This document shows, piece by piece, positions 1 through 5,111 of a stretch of 5,111 nucleotides of DNA. Within the stretch, counting starts at the first letter, position 1. Each line of letters begins with the position of its first letter. Made by a program: the position numbers and the translations under genes. The stretch is from Bacteroidota bacterium (GTDB lineage: Bacteria; Bacteroidota; Bacteroidia; Chitinophagales; Chitinophagaceae): assembly GCA_023391315.1 (NCBI GenBank), contig JAEWBD010000447.1:1-5111 (forward strand), read 5' to 3'. The notes beneath the pieces were generated by a model. That model did not search any database, had not been told where the DNA came from, and saw nothing but the letters and a program-made list of their open reading frames with translations.

Positions 1-920
1 CTATGACGCTTAACCCGGCCTTTACCGGAAAATTTAATGGCATGGTGCGTGGCGCTATTAATTACCGTAACCAATGGCCAACAATAAACAGGGCTTATCA
101 AACAGTCACTGCAGCAGTTGATTTCCCTATTCTTAGTGCTAAAATTCCTGAAAATGATACATGGGGTGTTGGTTTAATGGGTTATAGCGATAAAAGCGCT
201 GCAGGCGCAGTGTCTTTTAATTATTACTCATTATCAACAGCCTATCATAAGGGCCTGGACGAAGATGGATACAAGCAACTTGGTTTGGGTTTTCAGGCAA
301 CTTATTCCAATATGCTTATCGATGCTTCCAAATTAACTTTTGAAGATCAGTTAACCGCATCTGGTTTTACCAATCCAACACAGGAGTTAATTGGTGGCAA
401 CATAAAGCTTAAAGCCAATTATTTTGATTTAAATGCTGGCATACTTTACTCTATGAGTACAACTGATGAAAACAATTTTTACGCCGGTGTAAGTTTATAT
501 CATATCAATCGTCCTAAGCAAGAATTTACTGAGGTTAATTATAGTTTATATCCACGTGCAACAATACATGCGGGCGGGTACTTCCCGGTTGGGCAACAAA
601 CAATCTTGCATTTAAGCGGGCTTTTCAGCACACAGGCTGGCGCTAAAGAAACACTTCTTGGTGGCGCTATGCAGTTCATGGCCAACGATTCTGAATCAGG
701 AAACCCTGTTAGTTTTTATGGCGGCGCATGGATGCGTTTTGGCGATGCGCTTATACCTTATCTGGGTCTTGAGTTCAACGATTTGCGCGTTGGCGCATCT
801 TACGATATCAATATTTCGGACCTGAAAACAGCTTCTGAGAGCCGCGGCGGTATTGAGATTTCATTGATTTACATTATGAAACATCCCGACGGCAAATTTG
901 TACCCTGCCCGAAATTTTAA
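1..920 (+). CDS. PorP/SprF-family type IX secretion-associated outer-membrane protein, 5'-partial
   Basis: This is the C-terminal ~305 residues of a PorP/SprF-like protein; the N-terminus and signal peptide lie left of the window. The Met at position 3 is almost certainly internal, because the family carries an LNPAFTG-type motif a short way after the signal peptide, and here LNPAFTG directly follows that Met. Other family marks are NYRNQWP (visible residues ~20-26), many alternating hydrophobic/aromatic strands with Gly and Tyr as expected of an outer-membrane beta-barrel (for example GGAWMRFGDALIPYLGLEF), and the ending RGGIEISLIYI...PCPKF, which matches the conserved C-terminal block. Family members assist type IX secretion or gliding: PorP in Porphyromonas, SprF with the SprB adhesin in Flavobacterium. 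Many paralogues sit beside a large secreted adhesin-like protein, so one may lie upstream. Family assignment is strong; which paralogue and which cargo cannot be told. The stop TAA (918-920) overlaps the stop of the convergent aroC. Confidence 0.88.
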   Translation, partial: MTLNPAFTGKFNGMVRGAINYRNQWPTINRAYQTVTAAVDFPILSAKIPENDTWGVGLMGYSDKSAAGAVSFNYYSLSTAYHKGLDEDGYKQLGLGFQATYSNMLIDASKLTFEDQLTASGFTNPTQELIGGNIKLKANYFDLNAGILYSMSTTDENNFYAGVSLYHINRPKQEFTEVNYSLYPRATIHAGGYFPVGQQTILHLSGLFSTQAGAKETLLGGAMQFMANDSESGNPVSFYGGAWMRFGDALIPYLGLEFNDLRVGASYDINISDLKTASESRGGIEISLIYIMKHPDGKFVPCPKF

Positions 921-1921
921 TGAAGTATGCGTGGAATGCGCTGTTCAAGCAACATTAAATCTGTAAGTACCATGGCTGTAATAGCCTCAAGCACTACCGG
1001 CACCCGCAATGCAATGCAGAGATCATGGCGCCCTTTTACAGAAAATTTTTCTATTTGATTGGTTTCCCAGTTAAGTGTTTGCTGTTCTTTTGGTGTGGAT
1101 GACGTAGGTTTAACAGCAATGCGGAATACAAGCTCGTTGCCATTGGTGATGCCGCCTACAATACCGCCAGCGTTATTGGTTTTTGTTTTCCCGGATTCAT
1201 CCATAATGGCGTCATTATGTTCTGCGCCAAACATTTTTGCAGCCGCGAAACCAGCGCCAAAATCAACACCTTTCACAGCAGGAATAGCAAATACAGCATG
1301 TGCAAGCAAAGATTCAGCGCTATCAAAAAAGGGTTCGCCTAAACCAAGCGGTAAGTTATTTACGCGGCATTCAACAATACCGCCAATGGAGTCTTTGGCA
1401 TCAATGGCTTTTTGCAGGCCTTTTTCAAGATCAGATTCGCCGCCTATTTCCAATATTGCAGCAGCCACTTTTATAGATTGGGTTGCTGCCAAAAGTTTTT
1501 TTGCAACAACGCCCACTGCTACCAAACATACGGTTAACCTTCCGCTGAAATGGCCGCCACCACGGTAATCTTCAAAACCTCCAAACTTTTTACTGGCCAC
1601 AAAATCAGCATGACCGGGACGTGGCACGGCACGCTGTTTTGCATAATCACCGGAACGTGTATTGTTATTTTCAAAAAGAATAGTAAGTGGCGCACCCGTT
1701 GTTTTATTATTGAAAACACCGCTTTTAAAAATGGGAAGATCGCTTTCCTGCCGCGGCGTGGTGCCTTTTTGTGTGCCACCTTTACGGCGTTCAATGTCTT
1801 CTAAAAAATCTTCTACGCTTAATGATAAACCAGCCGGAATACCATCAATATTAACGCCCACACTTTCTCCATGCGATTCGCCAAAAATTGTTACCCTGAA
1901 TATGCGGCCAAATGCGTTCAT
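917..1921 (-). CDS. aroC: Chorismate synthase (AroC)
   Basis: Catalyses the last shikimate step, anti-1,4-elimination of phosphate from EPSP to give chorismate, using reduced FMN; cytoplasmic. The 334-residue protein is complete. GESHG at 14-18 includes the conserved active-site His17. RPGHAD at 101-106 supplies the second conserved His (His104). The next signature reads DYRGGGHFSGRLT (118-130), where E. coli has GGGRSSARET, so the Arg-Ser pair is His-Phe; from memory GGHFSGRLT also occurs in clostridial-type enzymes. NNAGGIVGGITNG (249-261) is the flavin-binding loop, and GRHD (297-300) begins the C-terminal signature. It is somewhat shorter than E. coli AroC (361 aa), mostly through a brief C-terminus ending soon after the last helix. 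The ATG start gives the normal N-terminus (MNAFGRIFRV) and follows a purine-rich stretch containing AAGGGG. It lies 35 bp after aroA and is the last gene of the block. Confidence 0.96.
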   Translation of the reverse strand: MNAFGRIFRVTIFGESHGESVGVNIDGIPAGLSLSVEDFLEDIERRKGGTQKGTTPRQESDLPIFKSGVFNNKTTGAPLTILFENNNTRSGDYAKQRAVPRPGHADFVASKKFGGFEDYRGGGHFSGRLTVCLVAVGVVAKKLLAATQSIKVAAAILEIGGESDLEKGLQKAIDAKDSIGGIVECRVNNLPLGLGEPFFDSAESLLAHAVFAIPAVKGVDFGAGFAAAKMFGAEHNDAIMDESGKTKTNNAGGIVGGITNGNELVFRIAVKPTSSTPKEQQTLNWETNQIEKFSVKGRHDLCIALRVPVVLEAITAMVLTDLMLLEQRIPRILH

Positions 1922-1937
1922 GCCCCTTAACCCTTAT
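1922..1937 (-). promoter_or_regulatory. Possible ribosome binding site of aroC
   Basis: Read on the minus strand, the bases just before the aroC ATG are ATAAGGGTTAAGGGGC. This contains TAAGG, which can pair with the 3' end of 16S rRNA and ends about 10 nt from the ATG, and a second copy, TAAGGGG, almost touching the ATG. No comparable purine block precedes aroB, and aroA has only a short AGTAGAG. Bacteroidota generally rely little on Shine-Dalgarno pairing, so function is uncertain. Confidence 0.3.
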
Positions 1938-1956
1938 GGAATTTTATGTTTGTAAT

Positions 1957-3264
1957 TTAATCTTCAGTTTTTATTGAAATACCTAAAGATTGTAAATGTC
2001 TGTAAAAATCAGGATATGATTTATTGATGGCTTCGGCCACTTCAATCGTGGTTTCGCCATCAGCTTTTAAGGCCAGCAAAGCGCACATCATGGCAATGCG
2101 GTGATCGTGATGCGAATGAACGGTTGCAGTTTTAATGTCGCTTGTGCCTTCAATCTCCATTACATTATCATTCAGTACAACTTTAATATTCATCTTGCCC
2201 AATTCTTCCTGAATAGTTAAGGCGCGGTTGCTTTCTTTATGCGCCAAACGATGAACACCGGTAATTTTTGTGATGCCTTTGCAACAAGCCGCTAATGCAG
2301 CCAGTGGTGGAAACAAATCGGGGCAATCCGTTGCATCAAATTCAAAAGCCTTGAGGCCATCACCTGATGGGGCAACTTCTATTTCTTTTTCACCGATCAG
2401 CAATTGTGCACCGCAGCTTTCCAAAGCTTCCAGTATTTTTTTATCGGCCTGTGTTGATGCTATATCCAGTCCTGCAACTTTTATATTGCCTGCAATAGCG
2501 CCAAACACCAATAAAAATGCACCACCGCTCCAGTCGCCTTCAACCGTGTAATCAACAAAATCGCCGCTTTCCGTATCAGGCGTTTCCTCAAAATAAAATG
2601 CTTCGTAGTTACGGTTTTCAGGAACCTTTAATAAAAAGGATTCCATTACGCTTAGAGTAAGATCAACGTAGGGTTTGCTTTTAAGATTAGTTACATTAAT
2701 AGTTACATTCTTTGCATCTCTTGCTGCATAGGCCAGCAATAAACCCGTTAAGAACTGTGAACTCAACGAACCGTCTATTGTAATATCTTTTGGTTGCAAA
2801 GGTCCCTGTATTTTTATCGGAAGCTTACCTTCATTGGATGCAATCTGTACACCTAATTGCGGCATTACTTCATCAAAAAAATCCATTGGGCGTGTAAGTA
2901 AACTGCCTTCACCGTTAATCAACATTTCTTTTTTACTCAATGCAACAATTGGTGTAAACATACGAATACCCAAACCGGCTTCACCATTATTTACAACAGA
3001 TGAAACGGGGTCAATGCCATCACTTATAATTTTTAAACTTCCATCTTCCAGGTTCTCCACTTCAGCGCCTAAAGTTTGTATAACATTCAATCCTGCAATA
3101 TCATCATTGCTCTTGCCTGGATTACGGATAATGCTTTCACCTTTTCTCACCAACGCTGCTGCACAGGCACGCTGCATGGAGCTTTTGGATGCAGGCGCAT
3201 GAACGCTGCCTCCCTTTACTGAAGAGAAGTTATTAAAGCCGTATCCTTTTATGATTGCTTTCAT
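1957..3264 (-). CDS. aroA: 3-phosphoshikimate 1-carboxyvinyltransferase (EPSP synthase, AroA)
   Basis: Transfers the enolpyruvyl group of PEP to shikimate-3-phosphate, shikimate step 6; cytoplasmic. The 435-residue protein is complete, near the usual ~430. Aligning by motif with E. coli AroA: PASKSSMQR (24-32) gives Lys27, Ser28 and Arg32 for substrate binding; TRP gives Arg125 (E. coli R124); SSQF (168-171) is the S3P-binding loop; CPD gives catalytic Asp316 (E. coli D313); HKESNR gives Lys343, Glu344 and Arg347 (E. coli K340, E341, R344); DHR gives Arg389 (R386); and NKSYPDFY gives Lys415 (K411). The PEP/glyphosate loop is GEAGLGIRMF (94-103) instead of GNAGTAMRPL, so E. coli T97 and P101 correspond to Leu98 and Met102, while the Gly at E. 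coli 96 is kept. I believe this loop and HKESNRA are common in Bacteroidota enzymes. The start lies 5 bp after the aroB stop, so translational coupling is likely. Confidence 0.96.
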   Translation of the reverse strand: MKAIIKGYGFNNFSSVKGGSVHAPASKSSMQRACAAALVRKGESIIRNPGKSNDDIAGLNVIQTLGAEVENLEDGSLKIISDGIDPVSSVVNNGEAGLGIRMFTPIVALSKKEMLINGEGSLLTRPMDFFDEVMPQLGVQIASNEGKLPIKIQGPLQPKDITIDGSLSSQFLTGLLLAYAARDAKNVTINVTNLKSKPYVDLTLSVMESFLLKVPENRNYEAFYFEETPDTESGDFVDYTVEGDWSGGAFLLVFGAIAGNIKVAGLDIASTQADKKILEALESCGAQLLIGEKEIEVAPSGDGLKAFEFDATDCPDLFPPLAALAACCKGITKITGVHRLAHKESNRALTIQEELGKMNIKVVLNDNVMEIEGTSDIKTATVHSHHDHRIAMMCALLALKADGETTIEVAEAINKSYPDFYRHLQSLGISIKTED

Positions 3265-3269
3265 TTGCT

Positions 3270-4298
3270 CTACTTAGCTTCCAACTGTGTTATTATATTT
3301 TCAACTTCGCTTATTGCAATCGGTTCTACAACAGCTTTACCAATTTTTTGCAGCAACACATAACTGATCACACCCTTCACTTTCTTTTTATCAGCTTTCA
3401 TTACATCAATCACTTTTTTTGCATTGTAAGATTGATGCACGGGCAACCCATATTGCTTTATCAGTTCAACCACCCGGTTAGTATCTTTAAAACCCTCGTA
3501 AGCTTCCGAAATCATGCAGGCCATTACCATTCCAACAGCTACGGCATAACCATGAGAAAGCTTGTACGTATTTTCAATGGCATGGCCAAACGTGTGGCCA
3601 AAGTTCAGCAGCTTCCTCTCGCCGGTTTCAAATTCATCCTGACCAACCACTTTTGCTTTTAGTAAAGCATTCCGTTGAATAAGATCACGCAATAAAGCTT
3701 TTTTAGATTGATATTTTTTAAGGCTGTTTGCCTCCAGTTCTTTAAACATAGCCGCATCTTTTATACAGGCATGTTTAATGATCTCCGCAAAACCGTTCTG
3801 CCATTCAATTTCAGGGAGTGTGTTCAGGAAAACAAGGTCGTGTAAAATGAATGATGGCTGATTGATTGTACCAACCATATTCTTATACACACCAACATCA
3901 ATACCGTTTTTACCGCCAATAGACGCATCAACCATTGAAAGAATAGTGGTAGGAATAAAACCGAATTTTATTCCGCGCATATAAACGCTGGCAACATATC
4001 CGGTCATATCTGTGGCAACACCCCCACCCACGCCAATTAATATTGTTTTGCGGTCTGCACCCAATTCAATCAACTGTTTTATGATAGCATCAATAGTTGA
4101 TTGCTTTTTAAATTGCTCACCGGATTTTAATATGATTGTTTTCCAGCCTTTGAACTTCTTTACATGCTGGTTAAAAACGTATTCATCAACAAGCATAACA
4201 GCATGTTGAACATCAACAAACTCTTTTAAATGAGCAATGCCTGCCGCAAAATAGAAAGTAGTGGAAGATGTATTGAAGTTTACCTTTTTAATATTCAT
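3270..4298 (-). CDS. aroB: 3-dehydroquinate synthase (AroB)
   Basis: Converts DAHP to 3-dehydroquinate, shikimate step 2, using NAD+ and a divalent metal, usually zinc; cytoplasmic. I choose the ATG at 4296-4298 (342 aa, MNIKKVNF...). A TTG three codons upstream (4305-4307) would add M-R-E but lies inside a short repeat. Residues from the ATG: GGGVATD (91-97) is the NAD-binding glycine loop; RGI (108-110) and PTT (116-118) are conserved; VDASIGGK (123-130) gives active-site Lys130; YKN gives Lys139; AEIIKH gives metal ligand Glu172; NFGHTFGHAIE supplies metal ligand His235 and active-site His239; HGYAVAVGM supplies metal ligand His249 (many homologues read HGEAV, so Glu is Tyr here); and ADKK (301-304) is the C-terminal substrate-binding lysine motif. 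All expected ligands are present and the length is normal. The stop is TAG, 5 bp before aroA. Confidence 0.96.
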   Translation of the reverse strand: MNIKKVNFNTSSTTFYFAAGIAHLKEFVDVQHAVMLVDEYVFNQHVKKFKGWKTIILKSGEQFKKQSTIDAIIKQLIELGADRKTILIGVGGGVATDMTGYVASVYMRGIKFGFIPTTILSMVDASIGGKNGIDVGVYKNMVGTINQPSFILHDLVFLNTLPEIEWQNGFAEIIKHACIKDAAMFKELEANSLKKYQSKKALLRDLIQRNALLKAKVVGQDEFETGERKLLNFGHTFGHAIENTYKLSHGYAVAVGMVMACMISEAYEGFKDTNRVVELIKQYGLPVHQSYNAKKVIDVMKADKKKVKGVISYVLLQKIGKAVVEPIAISEVENIITQLEAK

Positions 4299-4303
4299 TT
4301 CAC

Positions 4304-4334
4304 GCAAAGAAGCAAAGTTTGCAAAGCTGTAAAG
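4304..4334. repeat. Degenerate GCAAAG short tandem repeat upstream of aroB
   Basis: On the plus strand GCAAAG occurs at 4304-4309, 4312-4317 and 4321-4326, followed by the one-mismatch unit GTAAAG at 4329-4334. Starts are spaced 8, 9 and 8 bp. Read in the direction of aroB, CTTTGC units run up to 5 nt before its ATG. From memory, GCAAAG-rich runs (often ACGCAAAG units) are scattered between genes in many Bacteroidota genomes; this would be a decayed copy. It is too short and irregular for CRISPR, and no function can be read from it. Confidence 0.5.
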
Positions 4335-4384
4335 TGTTACAATTTGTTTTTAAGCTTTTATCACAAAAATGGGATGACACCTCT

Positions 4385-5111
4385 TTATTCATCATTCATT
4401 ACTTTATTTTGATGCGATATGCTTTCCATGTGAACGGCATCAAAATATTTTGTAACAAATTCTTTGCTTAGGCCCAATTTTTCTCCCTGTGCGTATGCTC
4501 TTTCGAGTATTGAATTCCACCGGTTGGTTTGAAGGATGGTGATATTATTATCTTTTTTATACTGGCCGATTTTTTCAGATATCTTCATACGCTGGCTTAA
4601 AATCTGCATCAATTCATCATCCAAATGGTTTATCTGCTGGCGCAGCTTTTCCATTTGTGCATGAAACTCTTCACTGGCCACATCTTCTTTTCTCCAACGA
4701 ATAGAGGAAAGCATGTCACCAAGCGCTTCGGGCGTAATCTGCTGCTTGGCATCGCTCCAGGCTTCGTCGGGCGTAATGTGGCTTTCTATAATCAAACCAT
4801 CATAATCAAGGTCAATTGCTTTTTGGGCAACATCCAGCAGAATATCCCTGCGCCCGCAAATATGTGAAGGGTCATTTATCAGCATCATACCGGGATTGCG
4901 GCGTTTCATTTCAATTGCCAGGTGCCACATAGGTGCATTGCGGTATTCAGAATTACCATAAGAGCTAAAACCGCGATGTATCAAACCAATCTGTTTAATA
5001 CCGGCTTTTGCAACGCGTTCAACCGCACCAATCCATAATTCAAGATCAGGATTAATAGGATTTTTAATAAGCACCGGTACATCAACACCACGTAAAGCAT
5101 CAGCTACTTCC
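4385..5111 (-). CDS. Bifunctional DAHP synthase (type I-beta) / chorismate mutase (AroQ), 5'-partial
   Basis: The first domain condenses PEP with erythrose-4-phosphate to DAHP (step 1); the second rearranges chorismate to prephenate. The window shows the last 241 residues; the N-terminal third or so is beyond the right edge. The reading frame stays open to position 5111 (EVADALRGVDVPVLIKNP), so the GTG at 5072-5074 is internal. Numbering from the first whole codon: IKNP (15-18); HRGFSSYG (45-52); DPSHICGRRD (80-89) with metal ligand His81 and phosphate-binding Arg; ESH with ligand Glu109; WSDAKQQ with ligand Asp120. The metal-binding Cys should lie in the missing part. From ~150 a linker leads to an all-helical AroQ domain whose catalytic residues align with E. 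coli chorismate mutase: Arg157 (R11), Arg174 (R28), Lys185 (K39), Arg197 (R51), Gln234 (Q88). Fusions of this type are known in Bacteroidota (Prevotella, Porphyromonas), where prephenate acts as feedback inhibitor through the mutase domain. It is the most upstream visible gene of the block. Confidence 0.95.
   Translation of the reverse strand, partial: EVADALRGVDVPVLIKNPINPDLELWIGAVERVAKAGIKQIGLIHRGFSSYGNSEYRNAPMWHLAIEMKRRNPGMMLINDPSHICGRRDILLDVAQKAIDLDYDGLIIESHITPDEAWSDAKQQITPEALGDMLSSIRWRKEDVASEEFHAQMEKLRQQINHLDDELMQILSQRMKISEKIGQYKKDNNITILQTNRWNSILERAYAQGEKLGLSKEFVTKYFDAVHMESISHQNKVMNDE

Noticed and set aside
3..5. ATG at position 3 as the start of the porP-like gene
   Set aside because: It immediately precedes the LNPAFTG motif, which in this family lies after a signal peptide and further residues; the gene continues past the left edge.
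921..960. Bidirectional terminator between the porP-like gene and aroC
   Set aside because: There is no intergenic DNA, and the sequence on either side of the shared stop shows no convincing inverted repeat.
1059..1955. Open frames on the plus strand (1059-1568, 1550-1804, 1662-1955) and a second minus-strand frame (1534-1794) over aroC
   Set aside because: All lie within aroC, which has every family motif in one unbroken frame. The products show no recognisable domain and read like translations of the opposite strand or a shifted frame.
2270..3202. Plus-strand open frames at 2270-2551 and 2834-3202
   Set aside because: They are antisense to aroA, with Ser/Pro-rich composition typical of shadow frames and no plausible start context.
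3255..3662. Plus-strand open frame of 135 codons rich in Phe, His and Tyr
   Set aside because: It lies opposite aroB. The aromatic richness is what AT-rich coding DNA gives when read in reverse; it shows no clear membrane-segment pattern or known motif.
4352..4357. AAGCTT palindrome in the spacer as a terminator or operator
   Set aside because: The symmetry does not extend past 6 bp and there is no GC-rich stem with a T-run, so it is a chance palindrome.
4299..4384. Promoter for aroB in the 86 bp spacer
   Set aside because: I looked for the Bacteroidota pattern TTTG, ~20 bp, TAnnTTTG. TTTG occurs several times on the minus strand, but none has TA at the right distance (the nearest reads CAGCTTTG), so no promoter is called.
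4012..4412. Plus-strand open frames at 4012-4209 and 4230-4412
   Set aside because: The first is antisense to aroB. The second runs through the aroB 5' end and spacer into the DAHP synthase/mutase 3' end and resembles no protein.
4625..4867. Plus-strand open frame of 80 codons
   Set aside because: It is antisense to the DAHP synthase/chorismate mutase gene, whose frame is fully supported by catalytic motifs.
5072..5074. GTG at 5072-5074 as the start of the DAHP synthase/chorismate mutase gene
   Set aside because: It encodes a Val within DVPVLIKNP. The frame stays open to the right edge with family-like sequence, and a start here would remove much of the synthase barrel.

Overview
The window looks like an ordinary chromosomal segment from a member of the Bacteroidota, probably near Chitinophagaceae. 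Three things point there: a PorP/SprF-family protein (type IX secretion, a lineage-restricted system), a DAHP synthase fused at its C-terminus to an AroQ chorismate mutase (the arrangement typical of this phylum), and AT-leaning codon use with little evidence of Shine-Dalgarno dependence. The family-level placement is inference; nothing in the window fixes a genus.

Layout: positions 1-920 (+) hold the C-terminal ~305 residues of a PorP/SprF-like outer-membrane protein, cut by the left edge. Everything else, 917-5111, is on the minus strand and is one aromatic amino acid block, read right to left: DAHP synthase/chorismate mutase (cut by the right edge), 86 bp spacer, aroB, 5 bp spacer, aroA, 35 bp spacer, aroC. 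The aroC and porP-like genes converge and overlap by 4 bp, sharing the palindrome TTAA so that each strand's stop codon lies inside it. No gene-free stretch exceeds 86 bp.

The minus-strand genes supply shikimate pathway steps 1 (DAHP synthase), 2 (dehydroquinate synthase), 6 (EPSP synthase) and 7 (chorismate synthase), plus the first step after chorismate toward Phe/Tyr (chorismate mutase). Steps 3-5 (aroD/aroQ, aroE, aroK) are not here and must be encoded elsewhere. The same orientation and short gaps suggest cotranscription. The 86 bp spacer before aroB carries a small degenerate GCAAAG repeat and is the only place inside the block with room for a separate promoter.

No mobile element, CRISPR array, RNA gene or clearly undescribed system was found. 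The points most worth a second look are the GCAAAG repeat abutting the aroB start, the substituted active-site loop of AroA at positions known to affect glyphosate binding, and the TTAA stop-stop overlap without a visible terminator.
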